This document shows, one piece after another, positions 17,194-27,716 of a stretch of DNA of 64,000 nucleotides (positions are counted from its first letter, which is position 1; each line of letters starts with the position of its first letter). Both the position numbers and the translations under genes were made by a program. The DNA comes from Actinomycetota bacterium (lineage in GTDB: Bacteria > Actinomycetota > Actinomycetes > Nanopelagicales > Nanopelagicaceae). The notes under the pieces are model-generated. The model ran no database searches, was not told the origin of the DNA, and saw nothing but the letters and a program-made list of their open reading frames with translations. The stretch is from assembly GCA_947463725.1 (NCBI GenBank), contig CANHRM010000002.1, positions 44,421 through 108,420 of the forward strand. The letters are read 5' to 3'.

Positions 17194-18378
17194 TTAATTT
17201 AACTTATCAATGACCAGATCGAGTAATTGGCCAGCTAGTGTCGCTTTATTACCCTTACCAACTGGTATCTCTTTACCATCTGCTGTTATAAAGACACCTT
17301 GCGTTGAATCACTACCGAATATTTCACCAGTCGAGACATCATTTAGATAGATCAGATCTAAGCCTTTTGCAATCAATTTGCGATTAGCTTCTGCAATATT
17401 CAACGAAGTTTCAGCCGCAAAACCAACAATAATTTGACGCTGCTTTCGCTGTGCAATCTGGGCCACTAAATCAGGATTCTCAACTAGCGAAATCTCACGA
17501 TATGAATCCTTCTTCAATTTCTCCGCGCCGACCTGCGTAGGCCGCGCATCTGCGACAGCTGCTGCCATTACTAGTAAATCAGTATTGCTGAAATGATTAT
17601 CAAGTTCGATTTCTAATTCTCTCGCACTCTCAACTCGAACAACAATCGCTCCTACGGGATCAGGCAGATTTACATTGGCACTTAAGATTGTGACATCAGC
17701 GCCTCGGTCGAGAGCTGCTTGTGCTATCGCATAACCTTGTTTGCCAGAAGATCTATTTCCGATATATCTAACCGGGTCAATTGGTTCACGAGTGCCACCT
17801 GCGGTCACCAAGACATGCTTTCCTAGGAAATCCTGGGTCTGTGAAATTACAGAGGTTAAATAGGAAAGAATTTCAGATGTCTCGGGCAATCTACCGATAC
17901 CCGTATCACTTCCAGTAAGTCGTCCAGTAGCTGGTCGCATCACGTGAAATCCGCGTTCTTGTAGCAACGCAATGTTCGCAACTGTTGCTGGGTTATTCCA
18001 CATATTTGGATGCATCGCTGGAATCAAAACCTTAATAGCGCTACTCGCAAGAACCAGATTGGTTAATAAATCATCTGCGCGACCTATTGCAATACGGGCA
18101 ATTAGATCTGCAGTCGCTGGAGAAATTAAAATTAGATCGTTCTCGGCAGCCAATTTTACGTGCCGAACTTCATCAACTGATTCCCAAACTTGAGTCGTTA
18201 CTTTTTTGCCAGAAAGTGCTTCCCAAGTGGCGCTTCCGACGAAGTTAAGTGCCGAAGGCGTTGGTACAACGGTAACGTCGTAGTTGCGTTCTTGCATACG
18301 ACGCAAAAGATCGCAGGACTTATAGGCCGCAATTCCACCACCTACGCCAAGAATTACTTTGCTAATTCGTTTTGGCAT
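17194..18378 (-). CDS. coaBC: Bifunctional phosphopantothenoylcysteine decarboxylase / phosphopantothenate-cysteine ligase
   Basis: Two consecutive steps of coenzyme A synthesis. Length 394 aa. The N-terminal CoaC flavoprotein domain (about 1-180) has [11 protein letters not shown], the [12 protein letters not shown] active-site motif with catalytic His, and a later ATGRLTGSD loop. The C-terminal CoaB domain (about 188-394) has [25 protein letters not shown] and an AAAVAD stretch, and ends with IYLNDVS in place of the common DxIVANDVS form. SD-like GAGG lies upstream of the ATG. It sits between rpoZ and metK, as in most Actinobacteria. Confidence 0.95.
   Translation of the reverse strand: MPKRISKVILGVGGGIAAYKSCDLLRRMQERNYDVTVVPTPSALNFVGSATWEALSGKKVTTQVWESVDEVRHVKLAAENDLILISPATADLIARIAIGRADDLLTNLVLASSAIKVLIPAMHPNMWNNPATVANIALLQERGFHVMRPATGRLTGSDTGIGRLPETSEILSYLTSVISQTQDFLGKHVLVTAGGTREPIDPVRYIGNRSSGKQGYAIAQAALDRGADVTILSANVNLPDPVGAIVVRVESARELEIELDNHFSNTDLLVMAAAVADARPTQVGAEKLKKDSYREISLVENPDLVAQIAQRKQRQIIVGFAAETSLNIAEANRKLIAKGLDLIYLNDVSTGEIFGSDSTQGVFITADGKEIPVGKGNKATLAGQLLDLVIDKLN
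17196..17201 (-). promoter_or_regulatory. Candidate internal -10 (TAAATT) for metK
   Basis: TAAATT within the last codons of coaBC ends 6 bases before ATG 17189. It could be chance in AT-rich sequence, but the spacing matches the recurrent pattern. Confidence 0.3.
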
Positions 18379-18405
18379 TTTTACAACCTCGCCTATTGGA
18401 AAAAA

Positions 18406-18654
18406 TTAAGCGGTTGGCTCGAGATTCTCGATAGTTAGTAAACCTTCATTGATTTCACGAAGGGCAATTGAAAGTGGCTTCTCGTGGACGTGGGTCTCAA
18501 CTAGTGGACCAACATACTCAAGTAAACCTTCGCCCAGTTGTGAGTAATAGGCATTGATCTGACGGGCACGCTTTGCAGCGTATAGAACCAAGCTGTACTT
18601 AGAACCGGCCTTATCGAGAAGTTCGTCGATAGGTGGATTTGTAATGCCGTCCAT
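18406..18654 (-). CDS. rpoZ: RNA polymerase omega subunit
   Basis: Small RNA polymerase assembly subunit of 82 aa. It shows the family pattern [17 protein letters not shown] followed by AAKRARQIN, then the actinobacterial extension ending in [14 protein letters not shown]. The start is well set by GGAGG four bases before the ATG. It lies between gmk and coaBC, its standard position. In other bacteria omega participates in ppGpp binding, and rel is present in this window; whether the ppGpp site works here is not visible. Confidence 0.95.
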   Translation of the reverse strand: MDGITNPPIDELLDKAGSKYSLVLYAAKRARQINAYYSQLGEGLLEYVGPLVETHVHEKPLSIALREINEGLLTIENLEPTA

Positions 18655-18708
18655 GTGTCCTCCAGTAGCAAGCGGTAATTCAAATGATTTCTGAAAAAAT
18701 GGGGTCGA

Positions 18709-19575
18709 TCAAGAGGCCAAGGATACCAGTTCAGCCAGAACCTGGGTTACCGAGTGATTAACGATGCGATGGTCGAAGTTGGGAGCGTGAGCGAGTTCCT
18801 CCTGCGCCAATTCAAGGCGATGTGCCCGTCGTTCGGCTGAGTCAGTACCACGAGCCTCAAGTCTCGTTACCAGCTCTTCCCATGATGGCGGCTCTAGAAA
18901 TACCAGTATCGCTTCTGCACTGACCTTTCGCACTTGCTCGGCACCAGCAATATCGATTTCCAACAAGACATTCTTTCCTTGTACTAAAGCATCTTCTACT
19001 TGGGCTTTAGGAGTTGCATATTTGGCGCCAGCGAATTGCGCCCATTCCAGGAAGTCACCGGCGCTTTTTCGTGCTTCGAATTCCGAATCGGTTATAAAGA
19101 AATAGTCGATACCTTCATGTTCATTGTGACGAGGAACTCGAGTTGTCGCACTTATCGAAACATAAAAATTTGATTGCTTTCGAAGTTCTTTGGCAACAGT
19201 ACTTTTGCCAACTCCCCCTGGCCCTGACAGGACTAACAATTTTCCACGTTCAATTAGAGTTGGTGTAGCAAATTCAGCTAATAGGGCTGGTAATTGTTTA
19301 GCACCTAAACCCTGTATGCGACGCGTTGGTGAAATATTTAGTCGATCCATAACCGAACGCGCTCGTACTTTTCCAACGCCAGAAATTGATTCCAAAAGTT
19401 CGAATACTCGCATTTTCGCAACTGCTTCATCGATCTTGCTCAGTTCGAATACTTGGCTCAACGAGAACTCACTACTTTTGATCTGAGCTTTTACTTCGGC
19501 TCGTCGTTTTCGTGACGCGGCCGCCTTGGCTAGAGCACGCGCACGATCTTCAGGCGAAAGTAGCGGTGGTTGCAT
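18709..19575 (-). CDS. gmk: Fusion of mIHF (integration host factor) and guanylate kinase
   Basis: One reading frame of 288 aa. Residues 1-103 match actinobacterial mIHF: RARALAKAAASRKRRAEVK, the helix-hairpin-helix-like GVGKVRARSVMDRL (67-79), and SPTRRIQGLGAKQ. Residues 110-288 are guanylate kinase: P-loop GPGGVGKST (118-126), SATTRVPR (142-149), IDYFF, GDFLEW, and EIDIAGAEQVR. GMP is phosphorylated to GDP; the mIHF part should bind DNA. Relatives carry two adjacent genes here, pyrF-mihF-gmk-rpoZ, so this looks like an in-place fusion. No internal stop and no obvious internal start between the domains is visible. A TAGATT hexamer lies 6 bases before the ATG. Confidence 0.93.
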   Translation of the reverse strand: MQPPLLSPEDRARALAKAAASRKRRAEVKAQIKSSEFSLSQVFELSKIDEAVAKMRVFELLESISGVGKVRARSVMDRLNISPTRRIQGLGAKQLPALLAEFATPTLIERGKLLVLSGPGGVGKSTVAKELRKQSNFYVSISATTRVPRHNEHEGIDYFFITDSEFEARKSAGDFLEWAQFAGAKYATPKAQVEDALVQGKNVLLEIDIAGAEQVRKVSAEAILVFLEPPSWEELVTRLEARGTDSAERRAHRLELAQEELAHAPNFDHRIVNHSVTQVLAELVSLAS

Positions 19576-19581
19576 GGGCTA

Positions 19582-19587
19582 AATCTA
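19582..19587 (-). promoter_or_regulatory. Candidate internal -10 (TAGATT) for the mIHF-gmk fusion
   Basis: TAGATT spans the pyrF stop codon and ends 6 bases before ATG 19575; it may let the fusion gene be expressed apart from the pyr operon. Confidence 0.4.
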
Positions 19588-20292
19588 GCGGTCTAAGAGC
19601 GGTTCACAAATCTGTGCCAGATTGGCTTTGAAAGCGGCTTCTCCTTGATTCCAGAATCGTGTGATCGGACGACCAATAACAACATAACTTGCACCAGCTT
19701 GGATCGCGGCCAGTGGGGTCATGGTACGAACTTGATCATCAAGTGGTGCGCTCGCATCAATTGGACGAACCCCCGGAGTGATGATGGCTGGCTTGCTACC
19801 AATAGCTGTGCGAATTGCAGCAACTTCCATAGGCGAACAAACGATTGCTTTCGCGCCCGCAGAAATAGCCAACTTCGCGAGACCCACGGCGCTATCAAGA
19901 GCGTTACTTCGATATCCAATTTCGATTAGGTCGGGTTCGTCCAAACTCGTCAAAATAGTAACTGCAGTTACTTCGGTTGCTGGAAGTTCTTTTGCTGCTG
20001 CAGCGATCATCGCCTGTCCGCCTGAAGCATGAACTGTTAGGAATCTCGGTCTCAAGCCAGCCACCGCTGCGGCTGCTTGTCCCACTGTATTTGGAATATC
20101 GTGAAGTTTTAAATCTAGAAATAAATCTAACTCGTGATCGGCACATACAGCTCGCACACCTTCGGCTCCGAAATTAAGAAAGAATTCAAGTCCTAACTTA
20201 ATTCCGGTTATGTGCGGAGCTACCAATCTCGCCCACTGTTTAGCTATCTCTAAGTCAGAAGTATCAGTAGCCAAAATAATCGGAGCTTTCAT
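19585..20292 (-). CDS. pyrF: Orotidine 5'-phosphate decarboxylase, type 1
   Basis: Last step of UMP synthesis: decarboxylation of OMP. TIM-barrel of 235 aa with DLKLHDIPNTV (catalytic Lys/Asp array, about 80-90) and the phosphate loop TPGVRP...DDQVR followed by VIGRPIT. These are type 1 signatures, as in Bacillus and E. coli. Mycobacterial and Streptomyces PyrF at the equivalent site is type 2, with an ADAKRGDI motif. The start overlaps the pyrD stop as ATGA. Confidence 0.95.
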   Translation of the reverse strand: MKAPIILATDTSDLEIAKQWARLVAPHITGIKLGLEFFLNFGAEGVRAVCADHELDLFLDLKLHDIPNTVGQAAAAVAGLRPRFLTVHASGGQAMIAAAAKELPATEVTAVTILTSLDEPDLIEIGYRSNALDSAVGLAKLAISAGAKAIVCSPMEVAAIRTAIGSKPAIITPGVRPIDASAPLDDQVRTMTPLAAIQAGASYVVIGRPITRFWNQGEAAFKANLAQICEPLLDR

Positions 20293-21233
20293 CGCACGCT
20301 GCTCTCTGGTCGATGTGCAAATCCAACCGCTTCGCGAAGAGAGCTAAAGCCTTTATCCGTCAGGATCTGACGCAACTCGTTTTGAATTTTCATGATTGCA
20401 GTTGGATTTCCAAATGACGCCGTTCCAACCGAAACACCACTTGCGCCGGCAAGAATCAATTCAAAAGCATCAGCACCCGATGAAACCCCACCCATTCCTA
20501 AAATTGGAACTTTCGGTAGCGCTTCATGTACTTGATAAATTGCGCGAACTGCTATCGGGCGAACTGCAGGACCAGACAAACCACCGGTGCGTCCACCTAA
20601 ATGCGGTCGCATGGTGTTTGGGTTAATCACCATTCCGAGAACAGTATTGATTAAAGCTAATCCGTCAGCACCTGCATCGATTACGCCACGAGCGATCGAA
20701 ACAATATCTGTTACATCGGGTGACAGTTTGGCAATAATAGGTAAATCGCCTCCGATTGTTCGTCTCACACCTTCAATAACAGTTTGTGCTGATTCGAGAT
20801 GACAAGCAAAAACCATGCCACGATTTTCGACATTCGGGCAAGAAATATTTACCTCAAGGGCTGATATACCAGCCACACCACGAAGTCGTCGGGCAAGGGA
20901 TGCGAATTCTTCGGCTGTTTCACCAGCGATCGAAACAATAATGCGCGCTTTCTGTTCGACTAACCATGCCAAGTCATTAGCCAGAAATGCATCAATGCCT
21001 GGACCTTGCAGTCCGATTGAATTAAGCATGCCACTAGGAGTTTCGGCCATTCGAGGAGTTGCTCGACCAGCACGGGGTTTAGTCATAATTGATTTAGTAA
21101 CGATTGCACCCATGTCACGTAAGTCAAAGAATTGGGCCAACTCTTTACCTGAACTAGCACATCCACTGGCCGTGAAAATTGGAGCTGGGAACCACGCGTT
21201 TCCTAGGGTTGTAGAAAAATCTAGCTGTGACAT
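20289..21233 (-). CDS. pyrD: Dihydroorotate dehydrogenase, class 1B catalytic subunit
   Basis: Oxidises dihydroorotate to orotate. Length 314 aa, FMN barrel. The catalytic residue is Cys in NISCPN (about 128-133), the mark of class 1, whereas class 2 quinone enzymes use Ser. The GGRTGGLSGPAVRPIA stretch and the GMGGVSSGADA FMN-phosphate loop are present. The immediately upstream pyrK gene supplies the FAD/iron-sulfur subunit, so the enzyme should be NAD-linked and soluble. It overlaps both pyrK (by one base) and pyrF (by four). Confidence 0.95.
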   Translation of the reverse strand: MSQLDFSTTLGNAWFPAPIFTASGCASSGKELAQFFDLRDMGAIVTKSIMTKPRAGRATPRMAETPSGMLNSIGLQGPGIDAFLANDLAWLVEQKARIIVSIAGETAEEFASLARRLRGVAGISALEVNISCPNVENRGMVFACHLESAQTVIEGVRRTIGGDLPIIAKLSPDVTDIVSIARGVIDAGADGLALINTVLGMVINPNTMRPHLGGRTGGLSGPAVRPIAVRAIYQVHEALPKVPILGMGGVSSGADAFELILAGASGVSVGTASFGNPTAIMKIQNELRQILTDKGFSSLREAVGFAHRPESSVR

Positions 21234-22090
21234 TAGAGCACCAACGTCTTACCTACGAGGTCCCATTCAATTGCGGCACCATCCATAACCGGACCATCAA
21301 TACATGAGCGAAGATTATTTATCTTGCCAGCTTCGTCCTTGACCGGTAGTACACATGTCATGCAAATACCGATACCACAAGCCATGGCTTCTTCAACTGC
21401 GCATTGATGTACTACATCGCCGCCATCAAGAATTTCAGAAATAGCTTTCAGCATTGCCATTGGACCACAGGAGTAGATAACATCAATTTGTAACTCTGAG
21501 ACTAACTGCGCGATCGGCGATGTTATGCGACCGGTCTCCCCCATTGATCCATCTTCGGTAAATATTCGCAGTGAATTAACGCTTCGTTTTCCTTCAAGCG
21601 GAGCGTAGATTTTTGATCCAGTGCTAGCGCCTAGCAACATATCCACGCGACAACCACGTTCTTTTAGAACCTCTGCCAATCCAAATAATGGCGCTGAACC
21701 ATACCCACCACCAACAAGTAAAGCGTTCACATTAGTCGTTGGAATTCCGAAGGCTGTTCCAAGCGGTAGCGTGATATCAATTTGTTCGCCTTCGACTAAA
21801 CCACAAAGCCAAGAAGAGCCATTGCCATGCGGGGCTACGATTAACTCGATAGCACCACCGTATTGAGTCGAAGTCGTTGTCCGCGATATTGCAAAAGCAC
21901 GTCGAAGCACCATTTTGGAATTTGGGCCACCAACACTTATTGCGACAAAATTTCCAGGCTTGCATTGTGCAACTAAATCACCGACACTAATTAAGATCTG
22001 GTGGTACTGGCCAACTTTCTTATTACCAACGATAGTTGCTAATAACTGAGCAGCACTACGGTTAATTCCAGCCATGGCTAAGCCAACCAT
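21233..22090 (-). CDS. pyrK: Dihydroorotate dehydrogenase electron-transfer subunit
   Basis: FAD and [2Fe-2S] subunit that passes electrons from PyrD to NAD. Length 285 aa. FAD-binding LRRAFAIS (about 62-69), an NAD-binding stretch [11 protein letters not shown], and a C-terminal cluster with cysteines in CGIGICMTC and then RSC, fitting the C-x4-C-x2-C...C [2Fe-2S] pattern. ATG 22090 overlaps the carB stop; an in-frame ATG at 22075 is an alternative start. Its place between carB and pyrD is like Firmicute pyr operons. Confidence 0.94.
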   Translation of the reverse strand: MVGLAMAGINRSAAQLLATIVGNKKVGQYHQILISVGDLVAQCKPGNFVAISVGGPNSKMVLRRAFAISRTTTSTQYGGAIELIVAPHGNGSSWLCGLVEGEQIDITLPLGTAFGIPTTNVNALLVGGGYGSAPLFGLAEVLKERGCRVDMLLGASTGSKIYAPLEGKRSVNSLRIFTEDGSMGETGRITSPIAQLVSELQIDVIYSCGPMAMLKAISEILDGGDVVHQCAVEEAMACGIGICMTCVLPVKDEAGKINNLRSCIDGPVMDGAAIEWDLVGKTLVL

Positions 22091-25000
22091 TTCTGTATGG
22101 ATTTAACACTCATCTCGCCTTGTTGCAGCGCCGCAATACCGGAAACTGCAGCGGCAAAACCTGCCGTAGTGGTGATGCATGGAATCGAGCGTTGAATCGC
22201 TGCGGTACGAATCATCCAGCCGTCAGCTCTAGTGCCACGACCGACCGGGGTATTGATAACCAGATCGATTTCACCTGCGTGCAAAAGGTCAACAATTGTT
22301 CGTTGCCCCATAGCACCTTGACCTTCAGAGTATTTACGAACTTCGGTAACCGAAATACCTGAATTGCGTAAGTAGGCAGCGGTGCCAGTAGTAGCCAAGA
22401 TGGTAAATCCTAATTCGATCAATGACTTAGCTGGCTCGATGCCATGACTTTTATCTTTATCGGCTAACGATACGAAAACTTTTCCGGACTTAGGAAGTGG
22501 TCCGAATGAAGAGATCTGGCTCTTGGCATAACTTTCGCCGAAAGTGGCAGCGATTCCCATCACCTCACCAGTCGAACGCATTTCTGGTCCAAGCACTGAG
22601 TCAACCCCACGACCATCTACCCGACGGAAACGATTCCAAGGTAGAACAGCCTCTTTAACTGAAATTCCTTTAGCTACCCCGTTTCCGGTTGGCAACATCC
22701 CTTCGCTACGTAGCTGAGCAATTGTGGCTCCAACCGAAATACGTGCGGCAGCTTTAGCTAGTGGTACTCCAGTTGCTTTACTAACAAAGGGAACAGTGCG
22801 AGAAGCACGCGGGTTAGCTTCTAAGACGTAGAGTTGTTTATCTGCAATTGCGAATTGAATATTAATTAGACCTAAAACACCAACGCCGCGAGCGATCTTT
22901 TCAGTAGCCGCTGCAATTTCTGTAGCCATTTCGGGCGTCAAAGTCATTGCAGGCAGTACACAAGCGCTATCCCCCGAGTGGATTCCAGCTTCTTCGATGT
23001 GTTCCATGACGCCACCTAAGAAAAGTTCATTCCCATCGAAAAGGGCGTCAACATCTATTTCGATTGCACTATCTAAGAATCTATCTACTAGAACAGGGCG
23101 ATCTGGGGTGATGTCAGTAGCGCGGGCAATGAAGCCGGAAAGTGAATCATCATCGTAAACAATCTCCATGCCTCGTCCACCGAGTACGAAGCTTGGGCGA
23201 ACTAGCACTGGATATCCAATTTCATGCGCAATAGTTAACGCTTCCATTTGTGATGCAGCCATTCCAAATTTAGGGGCGACTAGTTTTTGCTGCGCTAGAA
23301 CTTCACCGAACTCGCCACGATCTTCAGCCAAATTGATTGCCTCTGGCGAAGTTCCCAAAATATTCACTCCGGCAGCCTTGAGCCCGGCCGCTAAGCCAAG
23401 TGGGGTTTGACCACCAAGTTGAGTGATAACTCCTAATACCGGACCAGCTAACTCTTCAGCTCGGACAACTTCCAATACATCTTCAAGCGTCAAAGGCTCA
23501 AAATAAAGACGATCACTTGTGTCGTAATCAGTCGAAACAGTTTCCGGATTGCAATTAATCATTACAGTTTCAAAATCAGAATCTCGCAAGGTGAATGACG
23601 CATGCACGCAGGAGTAATCAAATTCGATACCTTGACCAATTCGATTTGGCCCGGAACCTAGAATTATTACCGCCGGCTTGGTTCGGGTCTTAACTTCTGT
23701 CTCTTCTTCATAACTCGAATAATGGTAAGGAGTAAAGGCTTCGAACTCAGCTGCGCAGGTATCTACGGTCTTATAGACAGCATGAATATCTAGATTTGCT
23801 CGTGCAGCACGGACATCGGCCTCAGATATTCCACGTAATTCAGCTATTTGCTTATCTGAAAAACCTAATTGTTTTGCGTTGAGTAAAACTTCACTGCTTA
23901 ATTCACCAGGCATAGCAATCAAATGAGCAGACTGATTTAGCTGCACAATCTGATTTAGGAACCAAGGATCAATTTTAGTAGCGTTAAATACTTCAGGGAT
24001 CGAGGCGCCCCACCAAAGTGCACGCTGAACTTGTTGCAAACGATATTCGGTTGGAATTTCAATCGCCTTAAGCAGCGCTGCGAGCTCGCCCGAACTTGGT
24101 GAAGCTGGCCAAGAAAACGGTGCCTCTTTGCGTTCTAATGAACGCAATGCTTTCTGTAAAGCTTCGGCGAATGAGCGTCCGATCGCCATTGCTTCGCCAA
24201 CGGATTTCATAGTGGTAGTTAAGCGAGGGTCAGCATCGGCAAACTTTTCGAAAGCGAATCGTGGTGCTTTAACAACTACATAATCCAAAGTTGGTTCAAA
24301 TGAAGCAGGAGTCACTTTGGTAATATCATTTTGAATCTCATCGAGCGAATAGCCAATCGCAAGTTTGGTAGCAATTTTTGCAATCGGGAAACCAGTAGCT
24401 TTGGAAGCAAGGGCACTTGACCGCGAAACTCGTGGGTTCATTTCAATCACAATTATGCGTCCATCAACTGGATTTACGGCAAATTGGATGTTGCATCCAC
24501 CAGTAGCAACGCCAACCTCACGAATAATGTCTATCGAAAGATTACGAAGGCGCTGATATTCAACGTCGGTAAGGGTCATTGCTGGAGCTACTGTTATTGA
24601 GTCTCCTGTGTGAACACCCATCGGATCAACGTTCTCGATGGTACATACGATCACCACATTGTCTTTGTGATCGCGCATAACTTCTAGTTCGTACTCTTTC
24701 CAGCCGATGATTGATTCTTCAATCAAAACTTCTGAAGTTGGGCTGTGAGTTAAGCCAGCTCCAGCTATCTGTCGCAACGCTGACTCATCGAAGGCGATGC
24801 CAGAACCTAGGCCACCCATCGTAAATGATGGTCGAACAACTACTGGATAATTCAAGACGGCTGCCGCTGCTAGAACTTCTTCTATGGTGTGGCAAATAAT
24901 TGATTTGGAAGACTCTCCCCCAACTTTCTCAACGATTGCTCTGAATAGCTCTCGATTTTCACCACGATTAATTGCCGGTATATCAGCTCCAATAAGCTTT

Positions 25001-25338
25001 ACATTGAACTTTGTTAAGGTACCTCGATCATTTAGCGCGATAGCTGCATTGAGGGCAGTCTGACCACCTAAAGTTGCCAGAATGGCATCTGGTCGTTCGA
25101 TTTCGATAATTTTCTCAATGTATTCAGCCGTAATGGGTTCGATATAAGTCGCATCGGCGAATTCTGGATCGGTCATAATCGTCGCTGGATTTGAATTAAC
25201 CAAAATAACTCGAATACCTTCAGCGCGCAGGACACGACAAGCTTGAGTACCTGAGTAATCGAACTCGCAAGCTTGGCCAATAACAATCGGTCCGCTGCCT
25301 ATTACTAGAACACTTTTAATTGAGGTATCTCTAGGCAT
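22078..25338 (-). CDS. carB: Carbamoyl-phosphate synthase large subunit
   Basis: Makes carbamoyl phosphate from bicarbonate, ammonia and two ATP. Full length at 1086 aa. The two homologous ATP-grasp halves are visible: [17 protein letters not shown] at the start of the first, [18 protein letters not shown] at the start of the second, with [10 protein letters not shown] and [12 protein letters not shown]-binding loops. The C-terminal MGS-like domain (after about residue 940, [10 protein letters not shown]) is where UMP or other effectors bind in relatives. It overlaps carA and pyrK. Confidence 0.98.
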   Translation of the reverse strand: MPRDTSIKSVLVIGSGPIVIGQACEFDYSGTQACRVLRAEGIRVILVNSNPATIMTDPEFADATYIEPITAEYIEKIIEIERPDAILATLGGQTALNAAIALNDRGTLTKFNVKLIGADIPAINRGENRELFRAIVEKVGGESSKSIICHTIEEVLAAAAVLNYPVVVRPSFTMGGLGSGIAFDESALRQIAGAGLTHSPTSEVLIEESIIGWKEYELEVMRDHKDNVVIVCTIENVDPMGVHTGDSITVAPAMTLTDVEYQRLRNLSIDIIREVGVATGGCNIQFAVNPVDGRIIVIEMNPRVSRSSALASKATGFPIAKIATKLAIGYSLDEIQNDITKVTPASFEPTLDYVVVKAPRFAFEKFADADPRLTTTMKSVGEAMAIGRSFAEALQKALRSLERKEAPFSWPASPSSGELAALLKAIEIPTEYRLQQVQRALWWGASIPEVFNATKIDPWFLNQIVQLNQSAHLIAMPGELSSEVLLNAKQLGFSDKQIAELRGISEADVRAARANLDIHAVYKTVDTCAAEFEAFTPYHYSSYEEETEVKTRTKPAVIILGSGPNRIGQGIEFDYSCVHASFTLRDSDFETVMINCNPETVSTDYDTSDRLYFEPLTLEDVLEVVRAEELAGPVLGVITQLGGQTPLGLAAGLKAAGVNILGTSPEAINLAEDRGEFGEVLAQQKLVAPKFGMAASQMEALTIAHEIGYPVLVRPSFVLGGRGMEIVYDDDSLSGFIARATDITPDRPVLVDRFLDSAIEIDVDALFDGNELFLGGVMEHIEEAGIHSGDSACVLPAMTLTPEMATEIAAATEKIARGVGVLGLINIQFAIADKQLYVLEANPRASRTVPFVSKATGVPLAKAAARISVGATIAQLRSEGMLPTGNGVAKGISVKEAVLPWNRFRRVDGRGVDSVLGPEMRSTGEVMGIAATFGESYAKSQISSFGPLPKSGKVFVSLADKDKSHGIEPAKSLIELGFTILATTGTAAYLRNSGISVTEVRKYSEGQGAMGQRTIVDLLHAGEIDLVINTPVGRGTRADGWMIRTAAIQRSIPCITTTAGFAAAVSGIAALQQGEMSVKSIQKWLA

Positions 25339-26458
25339 TTACTACTCCCACTGGGTTAGCAACCATAAGATCGACAAATCTATCGAACAAATAATTTGCA
25401 TCGTGTGGTCCAGCCGCTGCTTCAGGGTGGTATTGAACGCTAAAAGCTGGTTGTTCTAAGAGAGCTAAACCTTCAACAACGTCATCATTCAAATTCACAT
25501 GAGTTACATGTCCGGGCCCAAAAACAGTAGTGAAAGTACCAGTAGTTGGGGCTTTGATCGCAAAGCCATGGTTATGAGCAGTGATCTCCACTTTCTCTGT
25601 CATCTTATCAATTACTGGTTGATTAATACCACGATGACCAAATTGCAACTTGTAAGTTTCAAAACCAAGTGCGCGACCCAAAATTTGATGGCCAAAACAA
25701 ATTCCGAAAATTGGAATCTTGGCAGATAACACCTCGCGAACAAGTTCAACAGTCTCATTCATGGTTGATGGATCGCCCGGGCCATTTGAGATAAAAACTC
25801 CATCAGGATTTAGTGCCAAAATTTGCTCGAAATTAGTGCTGGCCGGCATAACATGAACTTCGATGCCACGTGCAGCCATTGAACGAGGCGTTGCAGCCTT
25901 AATTCCAAGATCAATGGCAGCAACTGTAAACTTCTTTTGACCGATCGCTGGAACAACATATGTTTGATCAGTTGATACATCTTGAGTTAAGTAGGCACCA
26001 GACATCGCACCACTTGATCTAACTTGCGTAACCATCTCTTCGATAGATAGCTCTGTACCCGAGAAAATTCCAACTTTCATTGCGCCGCGATCACGTAAAT
26101 GTCGTGTTAAAGCTCTGGTATCTACACCGCTAATGCCAACGACATTTTGAGCAATTAGATCAGCCTCTAGTGAGCGTTCGCTTCGCCAGTTACTCACTAC
26201 TACTGATGGATTACGTACTACAAAACCACTTACCCAGATCTTGGCAGATTCTTCATCAGGTGAATTCATACCAGTGTTTCCGATATGTGGCGCAGTCATG
26301 ATGACAACTTGTTTGTGATAACTAGGATCTGTAAGTGTTTCTTGATATCCAGTCATGCCAGTTGAGAAAACCGCTTCACCAAAAGTGGTTCCAATTGCTG
26401 CCCAAGAATTACCCGTGAAAATTCGACCATCTTCTAAAACCAAAAGCGCCTTACTCAC
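25331..26458 (-). CDS. carA: Carbamoyl-phosphate synthase small (glutaminase) subunit
   Basis: Releases ammonia from glutamine for CarB. The class I glutamine amidotransferase triad is visible: GICFGHQ (Cys), HNHGFAI, and [11 protein letters not shown] (His/Glu). N-terminal domain contains [15 protein letters not shown]. The open frame extends to 26518 inside pyrC, but GTG 26458 gives the natural N-terminus [13 protein letters not shown] and an 8-base overlap with the pyrC stop, so this start is chosen (375 aa). Confidence 0.96.
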   Translation of the reverse strand: MSKALLVLEDGRIFTGNSWAAIGTTFGEAVFSTGMTGYQETLTDPSYHKQVVIMTAPHIGNTGMNSPDEESAKIWVSGFVVRNPSVVVSNWRSERSLEADLIAQNVVGISGVDTRALTRHLRDRGAMKVGIFSGTELSIEEMVTQVRSSGAMSGAYLTQDVSTDQTYVVPAIGQKKFTVAAIDLGIKAATPRSMAARGIEVHVMPASTNFEQILALNPDGVFISNGPGDPSTMNETVELVREVLSAKIPIFGICFGHQILGRALGFETYKLQFGHRGINQPVIDKMTEKVEITAHNHGFAIKAPTTGTFTTVFGPGHVTHVNLNDDVVEGLALLEQPAFSVQYHPEAAAGPHDANYLFDRFVDLMVANPVGVVNA

Positions 26459-27716
26459 CAAAGACCAACTTTCCGTTGAAGAAGGTATGTGTGACAACGC
26501 CTGGTAGTTCAAAACCATGAAACGGTGTGTTCTTAGATCTAGTCGACATTAAGTCACGATCAACTACCCATTTAGCTGCGGTATCTACGACGGTAAGGTT
26601 CGCGACGTTTCCCACTTCTAAAGATTGCCCATGATTTTCATATCGACCAATGCGAGCCGGCGCTATTGAAAGACATTGTGCGACACCTTCATAGTTCATC
26701 GCTCCGGTTTCAACCATTGTTTTGATCACAATTGAAAGAGCAGTTTCAAGTCCGACCATGCCAAAGCTCGCAACAGCCCACTCGCAATCCTTGCTTTCAG
26801 AGCTGTGTGGAGCGTGATCAGTGGCCACGATATCTATGGTGCCATCGGCTAACCCAGCACGTAGCGCTAATACATCACTTTCTAAACGCAACGGTGGATT
26901 AACTTTGAAGATAGGATCATAATTTTTTGCATAATCATCGGTCAGCAATAAATGATGTGGTGTTACTTCAGCAGTTACTTGAATACCGCGCGTTTTGGCC
27001 CAGCGAATAATCTCAACGCCACCCGCAGTTGTTAAGTGACAAATGTGTAATCGTGATTTTGTGTGCTCAGCAAGCAACACATCTCGCGCGATGATCGCTT
27101 CTTCTGCAACTGCTGGCCATCCTTTCAGGCCTAGTTGGGCGGATATTTCGCCTTCATTCATCTGCGAATCTTGAGTCAGCGTAGGCTCCTGGGCATGTTG
27201 AGCGATAACGCCATCAAACTTTTTCACATATTCCAAAGCACGACGCATAAGTAGCGGATCAAAAACACATTTACCGTCATCACTGAAAACTCTTACTCGA
27301 GCAGCTGAATCTGCCATCGCGCCGATTTCTGAAAGTGTTTGGCCATTTAGTCCCTGGGTCACGGCACCAATTGGAAACACATCACATAAACCTGCTGCTT
27401 GACCTAGTCGATAAACCTGTTCAACTACGCCGGCAGTGTCCGCAACTGGTGATGTATTAGCCATCGCGCTGATTGCAGTGAATCCGCCACGAACAGCTGA
27501 GAGCGAACCTGTTGCGACTGTTTCAGATTCTTCGAAACCTGGTTCGCGAAGATGAGTATGTAGGTCTACTAAACCGGGCAACACCTGCTTGCCGCCCATA
27601 TCTAGCATTTTATGACCTTTTGTTAGTGAACTAGCGGCTACAAAATGACCATCTTGAATTGCTAACTCGGCTTTAGTGCCGTTAGGCAAAGTTATATTCT
27701 TCAATAGATAACTCAT
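26451..27716 (-). CDS. pyrC: Dihydroorotase
   Basis: Cyclises carbamoyl-aspartate to dihydroorotate. Class I (type III amidohydrolase) enzyme of 421 aa. Zinc site in DLHTHLREPGFE, then GGFTAISAMANTSP; later HICHLTT and TDHAPH with the catalytic Asp. In place of the carboxylated Lys of some enzymes the sequence reads VFSDDGKCV, common in this class. Shares one base with the pyrB stop (TGATG). Confidence 0.97.
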   Translation of the reverse strand: MSYLLKNITLPNGTKAELAIQDGHFVAASSLTKGHKMLDMGGKQVLPGLVDLHTHLREPGFEESETVATGSLSAVRGGFTAISAMANTSPVADTAGVVEQVYRLGQAAGLCDVFPIGAVTQGLNGQTLSEIGAMADSAARVRVFSDDGKCVFDPLLMRRALEYVKKFDGVIAQHAQEPTLTQDSQMNEGEISAQLGLKGWPAVAEEAIIARDVLLAEHTKSRLHICHLTTAGGVEIIRWAKTRGIQVTAEVTPHHLLLTDDYAKNYDPIFKVNPPLRLESDVLALRAGLADGTIDIVATDHAPHSSESKDCEWAVASFGMVGLETALSIVIKTMVETGAMNYEGVAQCLSIAPARIGRYENHGQSLEVGNVANLTVVDTAAKWVVDRDLMSTRSKNTPFHGFELPGVVTHTFFNGKLVFGE

